Shown piece after piece: positions 48,415 through 56,543 of a stretch of DNA of 64,000 nt. This DNA is from Gemmobacter nectariphilus DSM 15620 (GTDB lineage Bacteria; Pseudomonadota; Alphaproteobacteria; Rhodobacterales; Rhodobacteraceae): assembly GCF_000429765.1 (NCBI RefSeq), contig NZ_KE386949.1, positions 386,815 through 450,814 on the forward strand. The letters run 5' to 3'. A program made the translations under genes and the position numbers. The notes beneath the pieces are model-generated. The model was not told the origin of the DNA. It saw only the letters and a list, made by a program, of their open reading frames with translations, and did not search any database. Each line of letters begins with the position of its first letter. The first letter of the stretch is position 1.

Positions 48415-49200
48415 ATGACCCCGACCGAGCCTGACTTCACCATCCGCCTTGCGCGCGACGACCGCGATCTGCGCGCAGCGCAGCGCCTGCGCTACAAGGT
48501 CTTTGTCGAGGAACTGGGGGGCAGCGGCCCGCTGGTCGATCATGCCGCCCGGCTGGAGGCGGACGAGTTCGACCCATGGTTCGACCATCTGCTGCTGATC
48601 GACACCCGGCGCGATGCGGCAGCGCTGGAGGATGTGGTCGGCGTCTATCGGCTGCTGACCAGTGACCGGGCCGCCAGGCTGGGGCGGTTCTATTCCGAAG
48701 GCGAATACGATCTGACCCCGCTGAAGGCGACGGGCCGCAAGCTGCTGGAACTGGGCCGGTCCTGCGTTCACCGCGACTATCGCGGCGGCACGGCGATGTT
48801 CCATCTGTGGAATGCACTGGCCGATTATGTGCTGGAGCGCGAGATCGAGATCCTGTTCGGCGTTGCCAGCTTTCACGGCACCGATACGGCACCGCTGCGC
48901 CAGCCGCTGGCCTATCTTTACCACAATCACCTGGCCCCTGCGGATATCCGCGTCAGCGCGCGCCCCGAACACCGGCAGGACATGAACCTGCTGCCCGCCG
49001 ATCAGGTCGACCGCCGCGCGGCGATGGCGGCGACGCCGGCCCTGATAAAGGCCTATCTGCGGCTGGGCGGCTTTGTCGGTGATGGCGCCTGGATCGACCA
49101 TGACTTCAACACCACCGATGTCTGTCTGCTGATGGACACCGGGCGCATGTCCGCCAAGCATCGCGACTTCTATGTGCGCAAGCAAGGAGCGCCGGGGTGA
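48415..49200 (+). CDS. olsB: L-ornithine N-acyltransferase
   Basis: Transfers a 3-hydroxyacyl chain from ACP to the alpha-amino group of ornithine, the first step of phosphorus-free ornithine lipid synthesis. The 261 residues belong to the GNAT-like OlsB/hemolysin family: AAQRLRYKVFVEELG, VGVYRLL, LELGRSCVHRDYRGG, LFGVASFHG. Its stop overlaps the olsA start (GTGA). In many alphaproteobacteria this lipid rises under phosphate limitation, but I see no Pho box here. Confidence 0.92.
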   Translation: MTPTEPDFTIRLARDDRDLRAAQRLRYKVFVEELGGSGPLVDHAARLEADEFDPWFDHLLLIDTRRDAAALEDVVGVYRLLTSDRAARLGRFYSEGEYDLTPLKATGRKLLELGRSCVHRDYRGGTAMFHLWNALADYVLEREIEILFGVASFHGTDTAPLRQPLAYLYHNHLAPADIRVSARPEHRQDMNLLPADQVDRRAAMAATPALIKAYLRLGGFVGDGAWIDHDFNTTDVCLLMDTGRMSAKHRDFYVRKQGAPG

Positions 49201-50018
49201 CGACCTTCTGGCAGGGTGCGGCAGACGAACCCGATCCGCCGCAGATCGGCCCGATGGGCTGGCTGCGGGTCGTCGTGCGGGGGATGCTGCTGGGCGGCGT
49301 GACCTATGGCTGCCTTGTGCTGCTTTTGCTGCTGCGGCTGGTGGAACGGCCCTTGTTCGGCCTGCAACGCCCGCTGACCCCCTGGATCACCCAGTTCGTC
49401 TGCCGCACGGCCTTTGTGATCCTTGGGATCCGTTTTTCCACCCGCGGCACGCCCATGAAGGACCGCGGCGCCGTGGTCGCAAACCATGTCAGCTGGCTGG
49501 ACATCTTCACCCTGAACGCCCCGCAGCGGATCTATTTCGTGTCGAAATCCGAAGTGGCGGGCTGGCCTGCCATCGGCTGGCTGGCCCGCGCCACCGGCAC
49601 CGTGTTCATCCAGCGCAAGGGATCCGAGGCGCTGGCCCAGAAGAACCTGTTCGAGGCCCGCCTGCGCGCCGGGCACAAGCTGCTGTTCTTCCCCGAAGGC
49701 ACCTCGACCGACGGGCTGCGGGTGCTGCCCTTCAAATCCACCCTGTTCGCCGCCTTCTTTGCCGACGGGCTGGACCAGATCCTGTCGGTGCAACCCGTCT
49801 CGCTGGTCTATACCGGCCCCGATGGTGAAGACCCCCGCTTTTACGGCTGGTGGGGCGAGATGGGCTTTGCCCCGCATCTGCTCAAGGTGCTGGCCGCGCG
49901 CCGGCAAGGCCGTGTCGAGGTGGTGTTCCACCCGCCCGTGCGCGTGGCAGACTTTCCCGACCGCAAATCGCTGTCGGCCCATTGCGAAGCCGCCGTCCGG
50001 TCCGCCTTTCGGGCCTGA
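49197..50018 (+). CDS. olsA: Lyso-ornithine lipid O-acyltransferase
   Basis: A 273-residue membrane acyltransferase of the PlsC family that adds the second acyl chain to lyso-ornithine lipid. An N-terminal membrane helix is followed by the catalytic NHVSWLDIF (NHx4D), RKGSEAL and FFPEGTSTDG. It uses a GTG start overlapping olsB. It may also acylate lysophosphatidic acid, since OlsA and PlsC share the fold. Confidence 0.9.
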   Translation: MTTFWQGAADEPDPPQIGPMGWLRVVVRGMLLGGVTYGCLVLLLLLRLVERPLFGLQRPLTPWITQFVCRTAFVILGIRFSTRGTPMKDRGAVVANHVSWLDIFTLNAPQRIYFVSKSEVAGWPAIGWLARATGTVFIQRKGSEALAQKNLFEARLRAGHKLLFFPEGTSTDGLRVLPFKSTLFAAFFADGLDQILSVQPVSLVYTGPDGEDPRFYGWWGEMGFAPHLLKVLAARRQGRVEVVFHPPVRVADFPDRKSLSAHCEAAVRSAFRA

Positions 50019-50072
50019 GACCGCGCGCCGCGCCTGTCTGCTTCGGCCCTGCCGTTTTCGTGTCACCGGCTG

Positions 50073-50090
50073 AATTTTCCGGTCGAAATT
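50073..50090. promoter_or_regulatory. Possible operator dyad before the THI5-like operon
   Basis: AATTT-N8-AAATT lies in the 197-base gap before the binding-protein gene. It is the only AT-rich dyad there and could bind a repressor. Weak evidence. Confidence 0.25.
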
Positions 50091-50215
50091 TTGGGCATTT
50101 CACACAAGCCGCGCGATTCTGCAGCGCGGCGCTTGCTCCATGTCCGTCTCCTCCTTTCGATGGAGAACAGTCAGATCGCCGGACCAAATGGCGGCAACAG
50201 GGAGCGTTTGAAGAC

Positions 50216-51217
50216 ATGAACAAGGCAAGTATCGCGTTCGCCGCAATCGTCGCAGTCGCCACGCTGCCCGCTGCCGCGATGGCGCTGGACAAGGTCAGCT
50301 TCGGCACCAACTGGCTCGCTCAGGCCGAACATGGCGGCTATTATCAGGCCGTCGCGGATGGCACCTATGCAAAATACGGGCTGGAGGTCACGATCCGTCA
50401 GGGCGGCCCGCAGGGCGCCAACCGCTCGTTGCTGGTGGGCGGGCAGATCGACTTCTACATGGGCGGCACCGCCCTTGCGCTGGATGCGGTGCCCGCCGGC
50501 ATTCCCACGCTGACGCTGGCGTCGATCTTCCAGAAGGATCCGCAAATCCTGATGGCGCATCCCGATCAGGGCTTCGACACCTTTGCCGATCTGGCCAAGG
50601 CGTCGAAATACATCCTGTCGAAGGATGGCTATACCTCTTACTTCCCGTGGATGCAGAAGGCCTATGAGGGCTTCGTCGATGAAAAATACGAACCCTACAC
50701 CTTCAACCCTGCCCCGTTCATCGCCAACAAGACCGCGATCCAGCAAGGCTATCTGACCTCGGAACCCTTTGCGATCCAGCGCGAGACGGGCTGGGAGCCC
50801 AAGGTCTTCCTGCTGGCCGATGCGGGGTATGAGCCCTATTCGACCACCATCGAGGTGATGAAGCCCTGGTATGACAAGAACCCCGATGTGGCCAAACGCT
50901 TTGTCGAGGCAACGATCATCGGCTGGTACAATTATCTTTACGGCGACAATGCCGCCGCGAACGCGCTGATCAAGAAAGACAACCCCGAGATGACGGACGA
51001 TCAGATCGTCTATGGCATCTCGAAGATGAAGGAATACGGCATCGTCATTTCCGGCGACGCCGAAGACAAGGGCATCGGCTGCATGACCGATGAGCGCTGG
51101 AAGACCTATTACGAATCGATGGTCGCGGTCGGCCGCTTTGCGCCCGGCATCGACTATACGCAGGCCTATACGACCGATCTGGTCTGCAAGGGGCTGGGCA
51201 AAGATCTGGTGAAATGA
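50216..51217 (+). CDS. NMT1/THI5-like ABC transporter substrate-binding protein
   Basis: A 333-residue periplasmic receptor with a Sec signal (ending AAAMA) and the THI5/SsuA-type opening FGTNWLAQAEHGGYYQAVAD. Relatives bind thiamine pyrimidines, taurine, sulfonates or other aromatic compounds. It leads a tightly packed six-gene operon with a cytosine-deaminase-like enzyme and a FAD oxidase, so the ligand is probably an N-containing ring compound (inference). A strong hairpin after the stop probably sets its expression above the rest. Confidence 0.88.
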   Translation: MNKASIAFAAIVAVATLPAAAMALDKVSFGTNWLAQAEHGGYYQAVADGTYAKYGLEVTIRQGGPQGANRSLLVGGQIDFYMGGTALALDAVPAGIPTLTLASIFQKDPQILMAHPDQGFDTFADLAKASKYILSKDGYTSYFPWMQKAYEGFVDEKYEPYTFNPAPFIANKTAIQQGYLTSEPFAIQRETGWEPKVFLLADAGYEPYSTTIEVMKPWYDKNPDVAKRFVEATIIGWYNYLYGDNAAANALIKKDNPEMTDDQIVYGISKMKEYGIVISGDAEDKGIGCMTDERWKTYYESMVAVGRFAPGIDYTQAYTTDLVCKGLGKDLVK

Positions 51218-51223
51218 CCTGCC

Positions 51224-51250
51224 GGGCCGGGCGGCGGTGCCGTCCGGCCC
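51224..51250 (+). terminator. Hairpin between binding-protein and ATPase genes
   Basis: A 12-bp stem with one G-T wobble (51224-51235 with 51239-51250) around GGT. It is like the stem after ugpB and probably balances the binding protein against the transporter core. Confidence 0.6.
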
Positions 51251-51271
51251 CCAAGGCCGGAAGTCGGAACG

Positions 51272-52087
51272 ATGGATCTGAACGCCCCCTCCCCCGCCGA
51301 TCTTGCGGCACGTCCTGTGGTGCGGATGCAGCACGTCACCAAGGTGTTTTCCAACGGCACGCTGGCGCTGTCGGACATGACGCTCGAGGTGCGGGCCGGC
51401 GAGTTCGTGTCGCTGCTGGGCCCTTCGGGCTGCGGCAAATCCACCGCGCTGCGCATCGTCGCGGGGCTGGGCGATACCACCACCGGCAGCATCGACTGGC
51501 CGTCCTCGCGCATCCGGCCGAACGGCCTGCCCGAAGATGACATCGGCTTCGTGTTTCAAGAACCGACTCTGATGCCGTGGGCCACCGTGTTTGCCAATGT
51601 CTGGCTGCCGCTCAAGCTCAAGGGTGTCAGCAAGCGCGATGCGCGCCCCCGGGTGATGGAGGTGCTGGACTCGGTCGGGCTGGCCGATTTCGCCACTGCC
51701 TATCCGCGCGAGCTGTCGGGCGGGATGAAGATGCGGGTTTCCATCGCCCGCGCGCTGGCCACGCAGCCCAAGCTGCTCTTGATGGACGAACCCTTTGCCG
51801 CGCTGGATGAGATCACCCGGCAAAAGCTGAACGACGACGTGCTGTGGCTGTGGCGTGAAACCGGGATCACGGTGATCTTCGTGACGCATTCGGTGTTCGA
51901 ATCCGTCTATCTGTCGAACCGCATCGTGGTGATGAAGGCGCGTCCCGGTCAGGTCTTTCTGGACATGCCGCTGGAGGTCCTGACCAAGCGCGATGCCGAT
52001 TACCGCCTGTCGGACGAATATGCCGCCAATACGCGCAAGGTCAGCCAGGCGCTGCAACAGGCGATCCAGAAGGGGGCCGAGGCATGA
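51272..52087 (+). CDS. ABC transporter ATP-binding protein (SsuB/TauB-like)
   Basis: The 271-residue ATPase of the importer. Walker A is GPSGCGKST (about 50-58), the Q-loop FQEPTLMPW, the signature LSGGMKMRVSIARAL and Walker B LLLMDEPFAALDE. It overlaps the permease gene by ATGA. The class (nitrate/sulfonate/taurine/pyrimidine) is set by the family; the substrate is set by the binding protein. Confidence 0.9.
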   Translation: MDLNAPSPADLAARPVVRMQHVTKVFSNGTLALSDMTLEVRAGEFVSLLGPSGCGKSTALRIVAGLGDTTTGSIDWPSSRIRPNGLPEDDIGFVFQEPTLMPWATVFANVWLPLKLKGVSKRDARPRVMEVLDSVGLADFATAYPRELSGGMKMRVSIARALATQPKLLLMDEPFAALDEITRQKLNDDVLWLWRETGITVIFVTHSVFESVYLSNRIVVMKARPGQVFLDMPLEVLTKRDADYRLSDEYAANTRKVSQALQQAIQKGAEA

Positions 52088-52935
52088 CCGACCAGACGGC
52101 AAGCGCCCTTGGCACCGACGAGGCCACAGTGATCCCGCGCGCGCGCAGCTCGGGTATGGAAAAGCTGCTGCGCATCGCCATCCCCGTTTCCATGCTGGTG
52201 CTGGCGGTGCTGGCCTGGCACATCATCATCGTGGTGAACGAAATCCCCCGCTATATCCTGCCAACGCCGGTGGATGTGGCGAAGTCGCTGTATACCGACT
52301 GGCCGACGCTGTTCCCCGCCCTGCTGGTCACGCTGCGGATCACCTTTACCGCGCTGTTCCTGGCGGTTGTCGGGGGCGTGACCATCGCCATCATCCTGGT
52401 GCAAAGCCGCTGGATAGAACTGGCGCTGACCCCCTATGTCGTCATCTTGCAGGTCACGCCGATCATCGCGATCGCGCCCTTGCTGCTGATCTACACCTCG
52501 GCCAGCACGACGCTGCTGATCTGCGCCTTTCTGGTCGCCTTTTTCCCGATCCTGTCGAACATGGTCACCGGGCTGAAATCGGTCGATCACAACCTGCTGA
52601 ACTTGTTCGAGCTTTACGGCACCTCGCGGTGGGAGACGCTGATCAACCTGAAACTGCCCGCCTCGATGCCCTATTTCCTGACCGGGCTGCGCATCGGGGG
52701 CGGGCTGGCGCTGATTGCGGCGGTGGTGGCCGAGTTCACGGCAGGAACCGCCGGGGCCGGGTCGGGGCTGGCGTTCCGGCTGCTGGAATCGGGCTTCCGG
52801 CTGAACATACCGCGCCTGTTTGCCTGTCTCGTGCTGCTCTCGGCCACCGGGGTCGCGATGTTCGGGCTGACCTCGTTCATTTCGTGGTTCATCCTGCACC
52901 GCTGGCACGAAAGCGCCTTGAAGCGGGAGAATTGA
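52084..52935 (+). CDS. ABC transporter permease (SsuC/TauC-like)
   Basis: A 283-residue inner-membrane permease with about six helices and the EAA-type loop ELYGTSRWETLINLKLPAS. It lies between the ATPase (4-base overlap) and the amidohydrolase (no gap), in one operon. Confidence 0.9.
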   Translation: MTDQTASALGTDEATVIPRARSSGMEKLLRIAIPVSMLVLAVLAWHIIIVVNEIPRYILPTPVDVAKSLYTDWPTLFPALLVTLRITFTALFLAVVGGVTIAIILVQSRWIELALTPYVVILQVTPIIAIAPLLLIYTSASTTLLICAFLVAFFPILSNMVTGLKSVDHNLLNLFELYGTSRWETLINLKLPASMPYFLTGLRIGGGLALIAAVVAEFTAGTAGAGSGLAFRLLESGFRLNIPRLFACLVLLSATGVAMFGLTSFISWFILHRWHESALKREN

Positions 52936-54219
52936 ATGTTCAACGGCATCTTTACCCTTCGCAACGTCTCGGTCCCGGCGTCGGCCCTTGGCCGGGTCGA
53001 TGGCAGCGTTGCGCGCCATGACATCTCGGTCACGGACGGGATCATCACGGCCATCGGCCCGGCCACGACCGGTGCGGGCGATCTGGGCGGGCGGCTGGTG
53101 CTGCCCTGCTTCACCGACATTCACACCCATCTGGACAAGGGCCATATCTGGCCGCGCAAGGAAAACCCCGACGGGACGTGGACAGGCGCCTTGCAGGCGG
53201 TGCTGTCCGACCGAACCGGACGGTGGGTGGCCGACGATGTGGCGCGGCGGATGGATTTCTCGCTGCGCTGCGCCTGGGCGCATGGCACGGCGGCGATCCG
53301 CACCCATCTCGATTCCAACCCGCCGCAGCACGATATCAGCTTTGCCGTGTTCGAAGAGATGCGCGCCCGCTGGGCCGGGCGGATCGAGCTGCAGGCGGTG
53401 GCCCTGTTCGGCCCCGATGTCATGCAGGACCGGGCCGCGCTGAATGCCGTCGCTGCCCGCGCCAAGGCGGCCGGCGGGTTGCTGGGCGGATCGCTTGCGG
53501 TGTTCGAACAGTCGAAACAGGCCATGCTGGCGCTGGTCGAGACGGCGGGCAATCACGGGCTGGATCTGGATCTGCACACCGATGAAACCGGCGATCCTGG
53601 CGCCCATGCCCTGCGGCACCTGGCCGAGGCGGTGCTGGAAACCGGCTACACCGGCCGGGTGATGGCCGGGCATTGCTGCGTGCTGACAGTGCAGGATGGC
53701 GAAACCGTCGCCCGCACCATCGACACGGCGGCGCGGGCGGGCATCGCCGTCGTCTCGCTGCCGATGTGCAACATCTACCTGCAGGACCGCGCGCCGGGCC
53801 GCACCCCGATCCGCCGCGGCGCCACGCTGCTGCAGGAAATGAAGGCCGCCGGCATGACCGTCGCCGTTGCCTCGGACAACACGCGCGACCCGTTCTATGC
53901 CTATGGCGATCTGGACGGGATCGAGGTGCTGCGCGAATCCGTGCGCATCCTGCATCTGGACCACCCGCAGGACATGGCCTGGGACTGGCTGCGCGCCATC
54001 ACCTCGGCCCCGGCCGCCCATGGCGGCTTTGCCCATACCGGCACGCTGCGGGTGGGCGGGCCGGCCGACATGATCGTGACCCGCGCGCGCAGCTGGACGG
54101 AACTGATGTCGCGCCCGCAGACCGACCGCGTGGTGATCCGCGCCGGGCAGCAGATCGACACCACGCCCCCCGATTACGCCGAACTTGACGACCTGATGGG
54201 GGCGGGCGCCCCCGAATGA
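52936..54219 (+). CDS. Cytosine-deaminase-like amidohydrolase
   Basis: A 427-residue metal-dependent hydrolase of the amidohydrolase superfamily, CodA branch. Metal and catalytic residues stand in order: HTHLD (IHTHLDKGH), LHTDETGD, AGHCCVL and SDNTRDPFYAYGD, where CodA has GHDDVFDPWYPLG. The substrate is probably a cyclic amidine or N-heterocycle that loses ammonia or opens its ring. It starts directly after the permease stop, which links it to the imported compound. The substrate is not proven; guanine or triazine relatives are alternatives. Confidence 0.85.
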   Translation: MFNGIFTLRNVSVPASALGRVDGSVARHDISVTDGIITAIGPATTGAGDLGGRLVLPCFTDIHTHLDKGHIWPRKENPDGTWTGALQAVLSDRTGRWVADDVARRMDFSLRCAWAHGTAAIRTHLDSNPPQHDISFAVFEEMRARWAGRIELQAVALFGPDVMQDRAALNAVAARAKAAGGLLGGSLAVFEQSKQAMLALVETAGNHGLDLDLHTDETGDPGAHALRHLAEAVLETGYTGRVMAGHCCVLTVQDGETVARTIDTAARAGIAVVSLPMCNIYLQDRAPGRTPIRRGATLLQEMKAAGMTVAVASDNTRDPFYAYGDLDGIEVLRESVRILHLDHPQDMAWDWLRAITSAPAAHGGFAHTGTLRVGGPADMIVTRARSWTELMSRPQTDRVVIRAGQQIDTTPPDYAELDDLMGAGAPE

Positions 54220-54232
54220 AAAGGCACTGACG

Positions 54233-55633
54233 ATGGACATCAAGGGTTTTCGCGCCGCACTGGGCGATATTCCGGTGATCGACGACCCAAAGGCCGTGCA
54301 ACTGCGCAGCCGCGATTATTACTGGTATTCCCCGATCCTGAAACGCCAGCTGGATCACGTGACGGCCGATCTTGTCGTCTCGCCCCGCACCCAGGACGAG
54401 GTGGCCGAGGTTCTGGCCGCCGCGTTTCACCACAAGGTGCCGCTGACGCCGCGCGGGGCGGGCACCGGCAATTATGGCCAGGCGATGCCGCTGTCGGGCG
54501 GGGCGCTGCTGGATCTGATGTCGCTGAACCGCGTGCTGCACCTGCAATCCGACCGCGTGCGGGCCGAGGCCGGGATCCGGCTGGAACGGCTGGACCGCCA
54601 TCTGCGCGCCGAGGTGGGATCCGAGCTGCGGTTCTTTCCGTCCACGAACAAACTCGCCTCGCTGGGCGGGTTCATCGCGGGCGGATCGGGCGGGGTGGGG
54701 TCGGTGCGTTGGGGCGGCCTGAGGAACATCGGCAACATCCTTGGCCTCAAGGTCATCACCTGCGAGGCATCGCCGCGCGTTCTGGAACTGGAAGGCGCCG
54801 ACATCCTGAAAGTCGCCCATGCCTATGGCACCAACGGCGTCATCGTCGAGGCGGAAATGCCGCTGGCCCCGGCCTATGACTGGGTGGACATGATCGTCGG
54901 CTTTGACGATTTTCTTGATGCCTGCCGGTTTGCCCAGGTGGTGGCGCAACAAGATGGTCTGCTGGTCAAGGAGGTGGCGCCAGTCGCCGCCCCGGTCCCG
55001 ACGCAGTATTTCACCCATCACAAGCCCTGGCTCAAGGATGGGCAGTCGGTCGTGCTGCTGATGGTGGCGCCCGTCGCCGTGCCCTCGGTCGAGGTGCTGA
55101 TCGCCCACCATGGCGGCGATCTGCGCCTGCGCTATGACAAGCTGGACGAGGCAGAGCGCAAGGGCCTGCCCCCGGTCTATGAACTTGCCTGGAACCACAC
55201 CACGCTGCGCGCGATCAAGATCGACCCCACGATCACCTATCTTCAGACGCAGTATCCCACCTTCGAGCATCTGGAAAAGATGTGGCGGATGCTGGGCGAT
55301 GAAATGCCGATGCATCTGGAAATGGGCCGCTTCGATGGCACCGTGGTGTTTTCCGGCCTGCCGCTGGTGCGCTTTACCACCGAGGAACGGCTGGAAGAGA
55401 TCATGCGCCTGCATGAGGAAAACGGCTGCCTGGTCTTCAACCCGCACCGCTATACGCTGGAAGAAGGCGGGATGAAGAAATCCGATCAGGTGCAACTGGC
55501 CTTCAAGAAAGAGGCCGACCCGTCGGGTATCCTGAACCCCGGCAAGATGATCGCCTGGGACGATCCCGATTTCGATTTCGACGCGGGGCATGTCTACACC
55601 TTTGCCGGGCTCGACAATGTGGGGCGGCGGTAA
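54233..55633 (+). CDS. FAD-binding oxidoreductase (VAO/GlcD-type)
   Basis: A 466-residue flavoprotein with the PCMH-type FAD domain: LVVSPRTQDEVAEVLAAA, PLTPRGAGTGNYGQ, GGFIAGGSGGVGSVRWGG. The C-terminal cap ends in DPSGILNPGKMI. The family includes glycolate, lactate and vanillyl-alcohol oxidases. It is the fifth gene of the catabolic operon, one base before the flavoprotein gene, and could oxidise the product of the amidohydrolase. Substrate unknown. Confidence 0.87.
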   Translation: MDIKGFRAALGDIPVIDDPKAVQLRSRDYYWYSPILKRQLDHVTADLVVSPRTQDEVAEVLAAAFHHKVPLTPRGAGTGNYGQAMPLSGGALLDLMSLNRVLHLQSDRVRAEAGIRLERLDRHLRAEVGSELRFFPSTNKLASLGGFIAGGSGGVGSVRWGGLRNIGNILGLKVITCEASPRVLELEGADILKVAHAYGTNGVIVEAEMPLAPAYDWVDMIVGFDDFLDACRFAQVVAQQDGLLVKEVAPVAAPVPTQYFTHHKPWLKDGQSVVLLMVAPVAVPSVEVLIAHHGGDLRLRYDKLDEAERKGLPPVYELAWNHTTLRAIKIDPTITYLQTQYPTFEHLEKMWRMLGDEMPMHLEMGRFDGTVVFSGLPLVRFTTEERLEEIMRLHEENGCLVFNPHRYTLEEGGMKKSDQVQLAFKKEADPSGILNPGKMIAWDDPDFDFDAGHVYTFAGLDNVGRR

Positions 55634-55634
55634 G

Positions 55635-56231
55635 ATGCGCGTTCATGTCGTCCATGCCCATCCGGTTGAAAGCAGTTTCAACCGCGCGCTGTTTCATACC
55701 GTTACCGAAACGCTGGCGGCTGCGGGGCACGAGGTTGATGCGCTGAACCTTTACGACGACGGGTTCGATGCTGTCCTGAGCCGCGAGGAACGGCTGAACT
55801 ACCACGAGATTCCGGGCAACCTGACCCCGGCCGTTGCCCCCTATGTGGACCGGCTGCGCCAGGCCGAGGGGATCGTCTATGTGTTCCCGATCTGGAACTA
55901 TGGCTTTCCCGCGATCCTCAAGGGCTATTTCGACCGGGTCTTCCTTCCGGGCGTCAGTTTCAGGATGTCCGAGGGCGGCGATCGGGGCAGGCTGGAACCT
56001 GCGCTGACCAATATCCGCAAGGCGGCCTATGTGACGACCTATGGCGGGACGTGGTTTCGCACCATGCTGATGGGCGATCCGCCCCGCAAGGTGGCGACGC
56101 GCTGGGGCTGGGCCACCTATCGCACGCCCAAGGCGCCGGAGTATCTGGCGCTTTACGATATGAACAACCAGTCGCCGGAAAAGCTGGCAGCCTTCAGCGA
56201 CCGGGTGAAACGATCCATGCAGCGGTTCTAG
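55635..56231 (+). CDS. NAD(P)H quinone-reductase-like flavoprotein (flavodoxin fold)
   Basis: A 198-residue flavodoxin-fold protein: HVVHAHPVESSFNRALFHTV is the N-terminal flavin-phosphate part, and VYVFPIWNYGFPAILKGYFD is the family signature of NQO1/MdaB/KefF-type reductases. As last gene of the operon it may reduce a quinoid or nitro intermediate or return electrons from the FAD oxidase (inference). Confidence 0.87.
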   Translation: MRVHVVHAHPVESSFNRALFHTVTETLAAAGHEVDALNLYDDGFDAVLSREERLNYHEIPGNLTPAVAPYVDRLRQAEGIVYVFPIWNYGFPAILKGYFDRVFLPGVSFRMSEGGDRGRLEPALTNIRKAAYVTTYGGTWFRTMLMGDPPRKVATRWGWATYRTPKAPEYLALYDMNNQSPEKLAAFSDRVKRSMQRF

Positions 56232-56270
56232 CGCGGATCTGAAACGGGCGGCCGGCGCGCCTGGCCCCGG

Positions 56271-56300
56271 CCCGGGATGGGTATTTGGAAAAAGGCAAAA
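56271..56300 (+). repeat. Dispersed short repeat, copy D
   Basis: Core at 56281-56300 with the last base changed from G to A. The flank CCCGGGATGG replaces the flanks seen in the other copies. Confidence 0.7.
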
Positions 56301-56380
56301 GCTGCGGGGCAAGGCGCGGGGCCAGGGCCGATGCCGCAGGGAGTGGTCCGCCCCAGAACCCCCGCCCCCTTCACCCTTTC

Positions 56381-56413
56381 GACTTGACCCAAATATCCTC
56401 GGGGTGAATTGGC
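56381..56413 (-). repeat. Dispersed short repeat, partial copy E
   Basis: On the minus strand it reads GCCAATTCACCCC, GAGGATATTTGG, GTCAAG. It shares the left half of copy C but lacks the A-rich right half. It lies inverted to copy D. Confidence 0.55.
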
Positions 56414-56543
56414 GCGGCACGCGCCAAGAGGGGCAGACAGCCCCTCTTTCGCAACATCGGCCCGAGAAGACGACGCCCATGGCAGCCGAACCCGGCCGGC
56501 CCCATGGGCATGGCGGGGCGGACCCGCCCCTGCCCCGGATCGT

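Larger units (their letters stand above)
56232..56543. other. 312-base gap between convergent genes with two repeat copies
   Basis: No gene is supported. It contains copies D and E of the dispersed repeat in inverted orientation (below). Given the convergent genes, it should act as a transcription end for both sides. Confidence 0.55.

Noticed and set aside
52000-54243. 747-codon minus-strand frame over the permease and deaminase genes
   Set aside because: The plus-strand genes have clear catalytic motifs and operon spacing; the minus product is low-complexity Arg/Gln/Asp/Gly.
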